From assembly GCA_037176905.1 (NCBI GenBank), contig JBBBWG010028090.1, positions 1,306 to 65,305 of the forward strand: a stretch of DNA of 64,000 nt. The letters run 5' to 3'. Below the pieces are notes generated by a model. The model was not told where the DNA came from, searched no databases, and saw nothing but the letters and a program-made list of their open reading frames with translations. This document shows positions 1 to 12,639 of this stretch, piece after piece. The DNA is from Azolla pinnata. Its lineage: Eukaryota; Streptophyta; Polypodiopsida; Salviniales; Salviniaceae. The stretch's first letter is position 1, and each line of letters starts with the position of its first letter. Made by a program: the position numbers and the translations under genes.

Positions 1-113
1 CCCCCCCGCTCCCCCCCCCCTCAACACCACCAACTCTCAATTTCTTTTCGAACGTGGTTTAACCTGCACAGACTGAATGAACTCTGTTTCTTCTTCTGTT
101 TTTCCTCTCCCAG

Positions 114-321
114 TCTCGTCGACTGCAGGAGGCTCCTGGAGCCCGCGCTCGCGGAGAACGAGCTCGGCAACTACACGCTCTCGCTCCTCCTCAGCTCCAA
201 GGTCCGAGACGACGTGGGCTTCTGGGATCTCGCCCGCCACCTCGCCGCCTCCATGCAGAAAGACCTCGACAAACGCAAGCAGTTCTCCAAGATGCCCCTC
301 CTCAACCTCCTCTTCTCCCAG
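114..321 (+). CDS. Internal exon of an unidentified gene (partial)
   Basis: I do not recognise the family. A pyrimidine-rich tract ending in CAG at 111-113 precedes an open, GC-rich exon, and CAG|GTAACA ends it at 321. The frame that stays open enters in phase 2, leaves in phase 0 and has strong C preference at third positions. It reads ...CRRLLEPALAENELG, then a helix-rich stretch including VGFWDLARHLAASMQKDLDK and KMPLLNLLFSQ. The exon is about 69 codons. No further exon of the same gene is visible downstream, where a tandem repeat begins, so the remaining exons may lie far away or this may be a gene fragment. The composition differs sharply from the AT-rich surroundings. Confidence 0.45.
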
Positions 322-459
322 GTAACAGGAAAAGAAAAAAAAGGGGTTAGTTACGTAAAATTATACCACATCGAATGCCATTCTCGAAAAGCTTTCGATC
401 GGAGCCCATGTCTTCCAATGGAGAATAAGGACGCATTTATTTATATAGGCACGCAACCA

Positions 460-1420
460 AAATGTCATTGTCAAGATTCGAACCCATAACCTTTGTGTAC
501 TCGATGGCAAGCAATTCATATAGACCGCATAAAATGTCATTGCCGGAGCTTCCAACCATGAGCTCCTGGTAAGAGCACGTGGCATTGTCAAGATTCGAAC
601 CCATGACCTAGTAGTAGCATGCATTTATATAGACATACGGATCAGAATGTCATTCTCCAGATTCGAACCCATGATCTGGTAATAGCATGCATTTATATAG
701 ACATTCAATATCGTGATCATAGTCGATATATCGATCATCGTGAGTGTCTCGACAGATCAGAATGTCATTGTCAAGATTTTGAACCCATGATTTGGTAATA
801 GCATTCGTTTTATATAGACATACAGATTAGAATGTCATTGTCAAGATTTTGAGCCCATGATTTGGTAATAGCTTGCATTTTATATAGACATACAGATTAG
901 AATGCCATTGTCAAGATTCGAACCCATTATCTGGTAATAGCGTTCATTTTATATAGACATACAGATTAGAATGTCATTGTCAAGATTTTGAACCCATGAT
1001 TTGGTAATAGCTTGCATTTTATATAGACATACAGATTAGAATGTCATTGTCAAGATTCAAACCCATTACTTGGTAACAACATGCATTCATATAGACACAC
1101 ACAGATCAGAATGTCATCATCAAGATTCCAACCCATGACTCGGTAACAACATGCATTCATATAGATAGACACACACAGATCAGAATGTCATTGTCAAGAT
1201 TCGAACCCATGATCTGGTAATAGCATGCATTCATATAGACACACACACAGATCAGAATGTCATTGTCAAGACTCGAACCCATGATCTGGTAACAGCACGC
1301 ATTCATATAGACACACACACAGAGATCAGAATGTCATTGTCAAGATTCGAACCCAGGACCTGGTAACAGCACGCATTGCATACGGACATCGTCGAGATTC
1401 GAACCCATGACCTGGTAAAA
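460..1420. repeat. Tandem array, ~70-74 bp unit, about 13 copies
   Basis: The phrase AATGTCATTGTCAAGATT recurs at about 461, 533, 645, 761, 831, 901, 970, 1040, 1110, 1184, 1256 and 1330, spaced mainly 70 bp. Each unit also holds CGAACCCATGA, TGGTAATAGC and TATATAGACA. From about 1080 the unit lengthens through growth of an internal (AC)n run. On the minus strand each unit contains GGGTTCGAATC, which resembles a Pol III B box (tRNA T arm). Copies at the left edge are the most diverged. Confidence 0.9.
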
Positions 1421-1441
1421 GAAGCAGCATTCTAAAACTAT

Positions 1442-3694
1442 TTATTAACTCGGGGAGTTGCTGTCATTGGGCAATCAGGTGCTCAGATACCCGTCGATGA
1501 CCCCGAGTGGATCGTGCAGAACGATTCTGTTCACACTGCCTGTGGATGATCGTCAGCTGCGCGATGCCGAGGAGGACTGTATCGATGATGCCATCGGCCC
1601 AGTGTCATCGCTGCATCACATCGGCCCATGCTTCTCGGTGTCTTCCTCTCGTCGCCGCCGGGGCGAGCTCGTCCTCTCGTTCGTCTACCCGTCTCCTTTA
1701 TATTCCCGTGCTCAGATGGCTCACCTTCTGTCGTCCTCTGTCGATACGCTTGTCCATCGATCCGCAGAGCCAGTCTGATTCTCGTCGCAATCCGCACCGT
1801 AACTATAAAATATATAAGCATATAAACCATCTATGTGCTCCTTTTGTATGCAATCGCAAGCCCTGATTGATTGAGCATTGCCGTGGGGGTTTGGGCTATA
1901 CATCTCCAAATGTATGTGTCACGCTTTAAACCGCTGGAGTTCTCAACCCGGGAAATGGACAGCTCGAAGAAAATACCTGTACAATGTTTTAATGAGAGCC
2001 CTTTGCTGAGGCATGATGAATGTTGTGGCTATCTCTGCATGCAGTTCTCGTTATGTCCCTTGTACTTCCTCAACGGTTAATTAAGACCTCACGAGAGACT
2101 GTATGAGAAAACAAAAACCGCTTAATTGCACTGTGGTTCTATCCTGTATCACTGCTCGTTTTGATAAGATTGCTCAATGAAGAACCATGTCGAGATCCAT
2201 TAAGAGAGAAAGCCCGGGTTGCCCCACCAGCAGGGGAAACGAAAATCTGGATCACCGTTCAACCTGCACTTTCACGAGTATATATATGATTCGATTCCAC
2301 TTTAAAGAGACACATTCCGACAAGTGCGCCTGGGTTTGTGCTAAAGTTAGCCCTCCGAGATCGGATTCATGTTCGTTGTCGGGAATGTGAAATGAAAAGA
2401 TTATGCGAATGCCTAAGAATCGGGAAACAGAATGTTTGTGTGTGTAGGACATACAACTTCCCAGTTTTTCTTTTAGATTAAGATCCAGATATTCACCGTA
2501 TCAATCGAGACTTCCAGATCATCTCGCTAAGCAAAGGTTTGAACCTCGATATCTACATACCTGTTTGTCTCAATTGCTGGAAATATGGTTTAGATGTAAA
2601 GGCATTATGAGTAGGCAGCAAAAATCTTAGAGATTCATTCAAAGATCCTCCTTTAGATGGAAAGAAAGAAATCAACAGAACACCAGAAACTGTTAATTGA
2701 TCATGCATGGACTTCACCAAAGCGATCGAGCAAAACCTCATCCACTGAGTTCTCTCAGGCTTTCACCGAAATCGCTGATTTTGCGGAAAGATCAAAATCT
2801 TCACCGACGACTTCCTGAGCTTCAAAATCAAAGCTATTTCAAACATGTCACTTTGATCCATCAAGCGTGAGCATTATCATCGCACCACCCAATCGGAATA
2901 AAGTATCAAATAAGGTATATATACCATTGACATTTGAATACTGCAATCAATGGTTAGGTTTTTCGCCAATCCTAGAATTGAACATTGAAAGTACTTCTTC
3001 AACTAGAGGCAAACCGATGCATTCTGCCCTTTCCATAGAGAGGGTTCCATCAGAATCCGGAAGCTTGTATTTGGCCATCAACAATCCACATACATGGATG
3101 AGCATTGCAAAGGCTTAAGGCATATGTCGAAGTATCGATCAAAAGATTCTACAATACCCCAATCGGGCAAAAACATAGCATACCTCAATAGACGCCGCGA
3201 GCCTTCAGGATCTAACAAACATGTATCAATCAGAATTTTATGGAGTTGATTCTCATTATGGAGGATAAAGAGCAAAACCTGTCTGTAAAACAGTCGCACG
3301 TGTCGTATAGAGACGAGCAAACCTGCAGAGAGAAGCTCTTTGAAAAAAATCATACAGGTAAAAGTTTATTTATAGTTACACTTATATATGTATCCAATTG
3401 AATGTTAGCTTAGTCAACTTATCATGTTCTCGGATTTTTGAGCCACTGTACAACAATACGATTTCTCGTTTACTTCCACCGTGTTATGCTGCGCTATTGA
3501 AATACAAGGAATTTTGTTTTGCTTTCAAAGCGAAACATTCTTTACTTGTGTTTCTATTGGAAATCTGGCTCATGGCTTTCTTCGGCTTACATGCTTTTTA
3601 AGTTCACGCCTAGTCGCCGAAGCCGCAACAGAGCTATATATAGCCTTTAGATAAGAAAAAAACAGACACATTACTTTGAAAGAATGAAGAATTG
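1442..3694. other. Intergenic; no gene supported
   Basis: Short open frames on both strands at 1458-1910 overlap one another and show no family motif. The 1500-1780 stretch is GC-richer than its surroundings, but I see no splice-bounded exon. The last ~95 bases before 3695 should be 3' UTR of the EDR2-like gene. Nothing else can be supported here. Confidence 0.5.
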
Positions 3695-6600
3695 CTATGC
3701 TGTCTTGTCCTTCTCAGGGTAAGGAGAAACAGCTTTTGAGAGTTCTAACCGCGATATGCGTACAGTACCAATGAGCTTCTCAGGTAGCTCATCAAATGAA
3801 TTCCCCTGCACAAATACGGAAAGACTGCGGTTGAATATGGATGACACAAAAATCCTCATGTACCCCTAACTTGCTCTCATTTAAAATTTGTACCCCTAAC
3901 AAATATCCAAGTTTCTATTTGGCTTCCAAAACTTGTTATTCGAGTGGTAATGCAATCAAATGTATCCTCTTTCACTCAAAGATATGTGCTGTTTGACAAC
4001 TTGTATTGTTCAAAACAGTTCTATTGGAGGCATTTCCAGAAAAAAGAACAGAAACAATAGGGGGCATTTCAGAAACCTTGAGATTCTCTACCACTAGGCT
4101 AGCTTTTAGCTTTTGCCATAAAAACAATCATATGATCCTACCTCATCGGTATACATTTGAAGTCATAAAACATATCGTGTTAATCACATCTGTTTTCCAA
4201 TTGCTGCCAATATTCTTTTTCCAGTATCACAATCTTTCTATGCTTGGCCCTTACAAATCAACCTTTTTTAGTACAGAAGTACTAACCTGAATAAGAAAAG
4301 CTATGTCAACCACCAGCGAGGTCACCGCACCAAACACAAGCCCCAGCACTCCAGTTGCGACAGCAGAAGAACCAATGTCAACATCCACCTGTTACTTTGA
4401 AAAAACAGAAATGAAGATAAGACCACTAGACACTTCCGAGAAAAATGATTATAAAGAGTGAAAGGGAAATACGGAGTGAACCTCCAAGTACTTCTCTCCA
4501 CGAAAATAGTTGCAATCAACAGCCTTTCCAATCATGCAAGGTGTGCTCCCCACACTTTGCCTGACTATCCAAGTGCCCTGTAAAATGTAGCCTAAATCAT
4601 TGTGCTTATCTGGTGAAGGAACCAGTATAGCCGGATGGGACAGATTATTAATGATCACCTTTGGAACTGATGGAATAAGTTTCAATCTACTGTTCCTAAA
4701 TCCATCATCGCCATCTATAAATCTCTGAAGCAGAGAGTCTGGGGGAATCGGTCGCTTCGCCACAAAATATAAAACCATGCTGTAATGTGTGGAACCTGGA
4801 ACCTGCAGCAAAATCAAGCGATTTAATCCCAAGCTGTGCTCAAACATATTAAAATAGAAACAGATCTGTGTTTGCACCTGCAAATTGAATAGTAAAGTGA
4901 ACAGCCCTTTTTCAGCAGCCACCTGATGCCAAATAGGAAAGAAGCACTAGATTTAGAATCATCAAAATTGAACATTACCAAAACGAGTTCGACCCTTCTA
5001 ATTTTGCTCTATGTTTTCCAGATTTTACAACCATCAAATTGAATATTCACTGGCGTGCCATAAAAATGAGAAGGAAAAGAAGTAGATCTACATGGGAAAT
5101 CAATGAATCAATGGACAATAAATCCTAATGCAGTCTATTTTTAGAACAGACTTACCTGAGCTGCACAACCATTTCTCTGAGCAAGATGGTCCATACGTTT
5201 TGGCCCTTTAAACCAGTCCATTGAGACTAGCTGCATCAAGGACTCTCCAGCTGGAACCTGGTGATAGAAGAAACAGAATTTGATTACTTGAACAAGAAGG
5301 ATAAGCTCATGCACACTCATGCTATCATCTTACCTTTGAACGATCATAATGAAATTTCCTACTACGGACACGGAAGTTGTTACTGTCTGGAATGCTCCAA
5401 GAATTCCTGACATTATCACGGTCATCATAGGTTACAACACTAGGGAAAGCTGACCAGTCAACTGGATCAATCACTCCAGCATCCACTGCCGCTGCACCAT
5501 GAGTGAATAGTCAGGATTTAGAATATTCATGAGCAAGAACATGTATGATAGTTTTTAGGATTTAACATCTTCAAGATATCCTTAAGAGTTAAGTTTTGCA
5601 TCGCTAGAGCTATCTTCCCATATCACTATGTTTTGCATTGATTGTATACCTTATCCCAGTTACAAAGATTGGAGTACCAGTGGAAGATGTAGACATAGAA
5701 GAGTTGAGTTGATGTAAGCAATTGTAGCCTAGGTAAACTATAAAAGATAGATACATCATATGAAAGCGATATATAGTCTCATGCTTCCAGCAGGTTCACA
5801 CACATGATCGAAAAGATGATATACTTTCTTGTATGTACATCAACTTTGATTTCTTTATATATTATTAATACCTTCATCAACAGGGTATGTGAAGCAATAC
5901 AAACACCCATCCAATGGCTTTGGTTACATAGATAATGTGTTACATATATCCACATGAAGGGTCAGTATATGGCCATTGCCTCAGTTTCTCTGATATAAAA
6001 TTCATTTGAAATCTGCAGACTGTACTTGTTATCATATTGACTGATTAGCTATGATATAAACCCAGGGTAAGAAACCTACGTAAAGATGAAGTAATAGTTT
6101 CCTTGGAAAGGTGTTCACCGGACGCCTGGACAAAAGAACCAAGGACATACAAATAGAGGTTGAGAATTCGTTACTTTGTAAATAGAGGCTAGCATATTTA
6201 GAAGTTCCATACCTCAGGACTGGGTGCTTGTCCATCATCCTCATCATCTGACTCATCTTCCTCACCTTGTGAAGCAGTATACGGACTTGAAATAGGAGCA
6301 TCTGGTGTAGGTGTTCTCTTCTTTTCTTTCTTGACTGGTACAAGTTCCGTCTTTAACTTCTGGATTCGTGGGACAAGATGGGCATCTTCACATTGAGCAA
6401 ACCATTCACGAAGACCTACAAAGAGCAGAGCATCCATGCATATTTTTGTGTTGAAAGCTAATCACCGATCTTAACGAGTAATTGCGGACAAAAAATACAG
6501 ACTATATTCACTAGAAATATGAATCTTGAGATTCATATGTTATTCATAAAAACAAGATCATTACAAAAGCATTGGCTGGGCATTGAATTTGCATGGCGAT

Positions 6601-9600
6601 TAATTTTCACCTGAAACACTATTCAGCATCTGAAACAAGCACTGTTGTTGGTAAGACGTCCAATACCGCACCATCCATCCTTGGAAATCAATCTGAAGTT
6701 GGTGCTCAACTTTAGCACGAGGACCTTCAGATCCTGGACGAGGTTTTAAAGGAGTTATTCTGAAGCCTCCACCTGTAGACATGACAAAAGTAACCAATTT
6801 ATTTATTTACAAGCAAAACTATCAAGCCAAACTGAGTAAATCAAATCAAAAAATAAAAATGTCAGATGAATCTATAATCTAGTTGAATATTGAAAATATC
6901 TCATTAAAAATTAGTCGAGAGGAGTTTTATACACACTCTGAATATGTGCACGCACACAGCCTGGCTGAGGAGGACATTTCACATTTTCCTGTGACTGGAA
7001 AAGGATAACTGCAATATAGTTAAGCACAACTCAGAAACTTTATTACAAAAAAAAAAATTACTGTTTACACATAATTGCATACCATATGATCCATCCTCAA
7101 CACGTCTCCAATAACGAGTATAGCACAGATCACGTGGCCAGCTTAACCTACATCATTAGACAGATCCAATTGGCACAATAATCACATATCGGATTACAGA
7201 AGTCTATATAATAGCCTATGAAATTCCATTTGAAAGGATTACCAGCCCCATGAATCCAGCTGTAAACGATGGTAAAAAACCGCAGTGTGACCATCCATCT
7301 CTTGCACCATTGTACCACTGTGAAATGTACTGTCCCATCTGCAAATAAGTGCTCTTGTAGGTAAACTTGACTTTTTTCCAGTTAAATTATGGCAGTAGTC
7401 ACAGATTCTATAAGCTCCCATAGTTCTTACTCATTTCTTGTATCGTCCATTCCCATAATTAATGAAAAGATGTCCTCACATTTTGCGTCCACCACTCCAA
7501 CAGCTTTCATAGCTCTTATATAATCTTGAGACTGCACAGCTTATTGGTCTTAGTGGTCTTATTCTCTTATATAATCTTGGGACTGCACAGCTTATTGGTC
7601 TTAGTGATCTTACTCCAGATTATTATGCTAGGAAACATTAACCCTCAGAAGTGCCAACAGCAGTGCAATAGCATAGAAGAAAGAATACTATACAGGCTAT
7701 CCAATCGATATCCCTCTAGTCTTTCATTAAAGATAGAAAATGCACGCAAAAACACTACTAGGTGCATACACTCCTGCACTTACAGAAAAATCATCTGGAA
7801 TCTCTTCAAATATACGCAATCCTGTCAGAAAATTTGGAAATTAATAAGTCGAATTATGCACCTAAAATCCTTGCGCAGAATGATCGTTAAGAGAAAAATC
7901 AGCTATCACTCACCATTCTGACATTGAAACAGCCTCCAATGTTTCTTTTTGGGCTCTGATAATGTTGGATGCAAAATTTCGGATTCTTCTTCACTCCTCA
8001 TAACTATAAATAAATTTGTTCAGAACTTCACACCATCCAATTTCAAAATTAAACTGAAAATCTTCCATACCATCAATTCTATCTTGAGGAATCGGAAACT
8101 TCGGCTCGTCTTGAATTTCAAGAACCCTTCAAAGAAACAATTCTCTCTTCCTCTCTCTCTCTCTCTCTCTCCCATGTCTGATTCCTCTCTTTATCACTCA
8201 CCAAGACACCTACAATTATGCCTAAACACCTTCGTACCTAATTACAAAGAGGGATTTATTGGTCCAGACAGATGCTTGGAGGAGATAGCCATATCATTGC
8301 TGCTATATGCTGATGACTGTTGATTTCAGAATCTTAGAGGACTACAAAGTCAACTTCCATTGATGGAGATTTCATGATAAAGCTAGATAATGGTATTTAA
8401 ACGTCATTCAAGGACGGGCAACAAGAACAGAACCAGAACTCTTAGTTGGAGATTAAGATTGTGTGAAGCACGTGATCCAACACACTTGGGAGTAACATTC
8501 ACGAAAACCACAAGAAAATTCTGGTGGTTTGATTACACTTCTTACACCAACATTGCTCTACAGCTAGATGCTTGCCAACTGAGCCTTAATAGAGCACATG
8601 GTTGGAGACTTCCAGAGAGACTTTTAGTCCCAATTACTGCAGCATAGACATGCACCTTTTGGTGCTCAAAGACGATATGCACATAAAATTCCAGGGGTCT
8701 CGTGTTTTGATGTACTGGTAGCACCAACTCTGCTTCGTGGGTAGACTCTTCAACACCAACCCTTGAAGCAAGAGAGATTAAGGAAGATCTTAACTCTCTA
8801 CCATCACCCATATGATAATGGGATATGCTGACCCTAATGCTGTTAAAAGACTACACCATTTTCAAGAACCACCAATCAACAGACCATGTGTCAAGGAGTG
8901 TGGATATGCTTCACTTGGTGCTATTGAAATATGTGTTGAGATATTAAGCTCAACCATCTAGCATGCATATGAATACATGGATGTTTACATATGCATGATT
9001 TACTTATAATACTTCTTATATGGCAATAGATACTCAGCCAAATTTCCCACGTTTTGCTATTTATCGTACTTAATTGATCAGTACAAAGATTAATGTGCTT
9101 ATCATACTTCACATATTTTTTGTAGTTGAAAATAAGCTAAATAGTAATTGTGATGTTATGAATGAATGAAAGGTTTTATTTTCAATTGTGATTTTGTCCG
9201 CTACACATGATGCCATATGAAGAAGACTAATGGTTCTTGGGATTATTCTAACTAAAACTCAAGAAACACAATGAAAAGTTGAAAAACGACAACATCACAC
9301 AAGCTTATCAATAAAGAACCATCATAACTTTCTCTAAATCCATCACCGCATCTCACACTAGAAGTCAATCAAGGGCTGCAGATGAGAGGTCCCAACCAGC
9401 AAAAAGGGGTTACAGCATAACAAACAGACCACGGCCATCTCATTACCTTTGCAATATGAAGAATAATGGCACTTGGGATTATTCTTACTAGAATTCAAGA
9501 AACACTAGGAGAAGTTGAGAAACAACAAACCATTTTGTTCTCTTAAAGTATGCTATCGATTTCACTTCTGGACAGATGTCTTAGCATGACTATGCGAATT

Positions 9601-11895
9601 ACTCAAGAAGTACCTCAATATTTGTTTTTTTTTTTTTCTTCAAAATAATTCATTACTTACTTGCTTCCCTTTTCAGTGGGCAATGTCCTATCATGGAAGA
9701 CACTTTCTTTCACTTCAACCCGGGGATTATTAATTCCAATTACTCCTGAAAGATGCGGATGCTGCAAAACATTCCATAACGAGTGTTGATTTATGATAAA
9801 TTGATAAGAGAGATCAAAATTAATCGTCTGAAATATACTGAAAGCATACAGCTATTTGCTCAATCACTTGTTCAATTGCTTCTCTCCAGTCTACTGCTTC
9901 ATGCAGATAAAATGAGGCCATCTGTATCAAACAAGCGTGACAACAAATTCATTTGAAAGAAATATCATACCCAGCATGATGTACAATATGCGATCCTTCT
10001 ACACAAACCGTGATTTCATGTGAAGGATCCCTCTTGCTGAGTACACAGAGAGAGAAAACAGCCTGCAAAACGAATTTCCACTGGATATTAGTGCTGTCAA
10101 TGATGTTTAGCTTTAAACTGAAATGCAAAAAATTGAAAGCTCTCAAAACTGACACAAATACAGTAACTTTGATCTTCACTTAAAACAAATAATAGCATCA
10201 GCCAAAGCATTTCTAATATAATCTGTAGTGAAAAATCATATGGCATGATATAGCATCCCTCACCTCAAGGCAAAACCAGATATAATCTTTTCACAATCTG
10301 TTCAACATATCATGCAAACCATCACAGAGAAACAAAAGATTCTGCAAGCCTTTCATAGTAATACTCACCGAGGGAGTTATAGTAACAGATTCTGCAGACG
10401 TTTCATACTGAATCTCACCAAGAAATAATAGATAATACAAACCTGTTGTCCAAATTTTGACCGATGAATGAGAAAACCAAAATACTTACACGGCCGTGGT
10501 GATATTGCATGCCTTTGTCTTCCACTCTACAATTTGAATCTAAGTAAAGTGATTTCACAGGAATCTGCAACAGGATATTGAAAATCAGATGACTATGCAG
10601 CAGGGAATCAAAAAGAGTAGTATATACTTAGATGCAGAGACAGAATCTTTTAATTCCAGTTTGGGATAATACAGAGTTTCCTCATATCCATAAACTGAAA
10701 TTCTTAACATACCACCACACTTCTTGCACTTTCAAAGAAAGAACTTTTAATATTCCTGAATACAGGCCAAACCCACCTTCTGCTGACAATATTTGAACAT
10801 CAAAATTATCCTCAACTATAGTGAACAGCTGCCGTAAGTTTCTTCTACCTCTCTCTCTTCTTTCCTCTTCTTCCTCTCTTCATCTTCATATACAAGGAAA
10901 TGCAAGACAGAACAAACTCTACCCTATGCTAAAAACTTAGAAAAGAAAAATTGCCAGCTTACATCAAAATCACTCTCTTTTAATTTGGGCTAATTCCATA
11001 TTTTTCATTTTACTGCTACATTTCTTGAACCTTCAGAGACAGAACCTTCATGCTTACCAGTACCAGCAAAACCAACCTTCAGAAAAGACTACTGACAATT
11101 AAGAAATATTTACCGCCATCATCCACGATTATAGTGATCACCTTCCGTAAGCTTCTTTTCTTCTTCATTGCATATGTGATATTGCAAGACCGAACAGACC
11201 TTATCCTACGTTACATACTTCAAAAAGAAAAAACAGCCAGCAACTGCTGCTTATACATAATTGTACTCGTTTGTTTTGGGCTGATTCAATGCTTTGTGAT
11301 CATCAAATACTGAAGGCCTCTTACTTACTGCTAGACATCTCAAACCTTCAAAGACATAATTTTCATGCCTACCAATACGGATAAAACCACCTTCAAGAAA
11401 GAAAGACCACGCATAAGAGATTGCGAGACAGAACAGGTTCTATCCCAGGGTATATGCTTTCAGAAAACAAAAAACAAATGGTGCCTTGCATAGAAATCAA
11501 AGACAACGTTTGATAAATGTTTGACAAAGTTTAAAAAAGGGTTGTAAAAATCCCACCTGACCTTCCCACGGAGTTCTCTTGTAGTAAGAGATCCGTGTAG
11601 GCTCAAGCACAAAGTGGCGATTATGCATGAAGGATCGCCCATATTTACGCCTCCCAAATCTCACCATGCGACCTTCCTTCAAGATTCTTGGCTTCTGATT
11701 GGCTCTCATCAGAGAGCTATCAGAAGAAGAGAAGGCCGGCTCTGGATTTACAGTGTTAGCAGCGCTTCTGAGATTGCTATTGAGCCTGACCACATCGACA
11801 TCCGACATAGATCTCTTGTGGTTCATAGCCTTATGATCTGTTGATACATCAGGCATCGGTGTCGATCCATCAGGTATCTTAGCGCTAGCAGCCAT
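3695..11895 (-). CDS. ENHANCED DISEASE RESISTANCE 2-like protein (PH-START-DUF1336), 21 exons
   Basis: Conceptual splicing gives 754 aa (Arabidopsis EDR2 is ~718). Exons, 5' to 3': 11895-11557, 10564-10490, 10062-10009, 9921-9850, 9761-9661, 7996-7914, 7821-7784, 7531-7431, 7338-7243, 7147-7083, 7008-6937, 6772-6611, 6415-6213, 6125-6080, 5491-5334, 5257-5156, 4922-4878, 4802-4659, 4577-4482, 4388-4287, 3805-3695; all are GT-AG and in phase. The PH domain spans about 72-180 (GRMVRFGRRKYGRSFMHNRH), START about 231-430 (KHWRLFQCQNG, MDGHTAVFYHRL, WPRDLCYTRYWRR) and DUF1336 about 530-745 (VPGSTHYSMVLYFV, WIVRQSVGSTPC, DVDIGSSAVATGVLGLVFG). The family binds lipids, and EDR2 itself restrains salicylate-dependent defence and cell death. 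The first ~70 residues are a Ser-rich extension absent from EDR2. An in-frame GTG lies upstream, but the ATG at 11895 is the first Met. The acceptor at 5491 could instead be 5485. Confidence 0.9.
7514..7615. repeat. 51-bp tandem duplication covering a splice acceptor
   Basis: Two copies (7514-7564 and 7565-7615) differ at only a few positions. The 7514 copy holds the real intron end and first ~18 bases of the EDR2-like exon 7531-7431. The second copy repeats the same acceptor (TGTGCAG on the minus strand) 51 bp upstream in the gene. Using that acceptor would insert a stop within eight codons. Confidence 0.85.
7997..9660. other. Large EDR2-like intron with a (CT)n run and degenerate repeats
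   Basis: This 1.66-kb intron is the longest in the gene. It contains a (CT)n run near 8150-8172 and a stretch at about 8250-8330 that could encode LLLYADD, reminiscent of a reverse-transcriptase active-site box, with no wider support. A degenerate direct repeat occurs at about 9213-9300 and 9456-9540 (GGGATTATTCT...AAGAAACAC). No exon of the host gene is missing here, because the phases close without one. Confidence 0.5.
10725..11480. repeat. Three degenerate ~305-bp tandem copies in EDR2-like intron 1
   Basis: The landmark CTTTCAAAGAAAGAAC / CCTTCAGAGACAGAAC / CCTTCAAAGACATAAT recurs at about 10729, 11031 and 11344. Each is followed, in the first two copies, by GCCGTAAG / TTCCGTAAGCTTC with TTCTTC runs, then a segment like GCAAGACAGAACA...CTA(T)CCTA. 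The copies are old and diverged. Confidence 0.65.
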
Positions 11896-11978
11896 CCTGT
11901 CTTCTCTCACTTCTGATCATCTTGCAAAATCAAGATAGCAACACCACAGTTTAAAGGAAGCATCCAGAATTCTTCAGA

Positions 11979-12015
11979 TTCTTCTTCTTCTTCTTCTTCT
12001 TCTTCTTCTTCTTCT
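11979..12015. repeat. (TTC)n microsatellite upstream of the EDR2-like ATG
   Basis: Roughly twelve TTC units lie about 85-120 bp upstream of the EDR2-like start codon (GAA-rich on the coding strand). GA/CT-rich leader tracts are common in plant 5' UTRs, so this may be transcribed leader. The region 12016-12558 upstream of it shows no supported gene and probably holds the promoter. Confidence 0.8.
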
Positions 12016-12558
12016 CGCAATGATATACTTGGCAAATTTCTTCATAACATGCGTTTCATTTCACGACAATGTAATTAGCGTTCATATACTTACAGGATTG
12101 CCATATCGAATATCCTCTCCTGTATGGCCTGAGCACCATGGAGTATCCATGCTCGCGTTTGGTCGAGCTACCTATAGAGAGAGATATATACTTGACATTA
12201 TTCCATGCCAAGTCCGCTCATTTCTTGGCTCAGGTCGAAGGATTGGAGATCGAAGGAAGCGAGCAATAAGCGGATTGGCCTTTGCATGTGCAAGATCTTC
12301 ACGAAGGACCGGTGTAGAGACGGAGATGGTGCGAATATACGACGATGGGGATTCGAACGGAAGATAAATTGCAGGATCCTGAAGGGGGAGGGGGGAGCGA
12401 GATATGGCGATGTCCGGGGAGACTGGAAGAGCTTCTTAATACGGTGGGAGTTTCGAGCAATGGCTCCCGCTCAAGATCTTCAACGGGATGGGGAAGGGGC
12501 GGAATAAATAGGAGGAGCGCGGAGTGGAGAGGACAGAGAGGAAAGAAGAATCTAGGGC

Positions 12559-12586
12559 TGGCGATGGCGATGGCGATGGCGATGGA
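12559..12586. repeat. (GGCGAT)n hexamer run
   Basis: Four-plus units of GGCGAT. The same hexamer run occurs at 35085-35110 and 48461-48486, each time in the upstream region of a minus-strand gene. Confidence 0.85.
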
Positions 12587-12639
12587 AAGAATGAGGAGAA
12601 GGAGAAGGCATATAATATTTGCAAAGGAAGGGAGAAACG

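Noticed and set aside
460-1420. tRNA genes, suggested by repeated GGGTTCGAATC
   Set aside because: No cloverleaf can be built: acceptor, D and anticodon arms are absent and the motif repeats every 70 bp.
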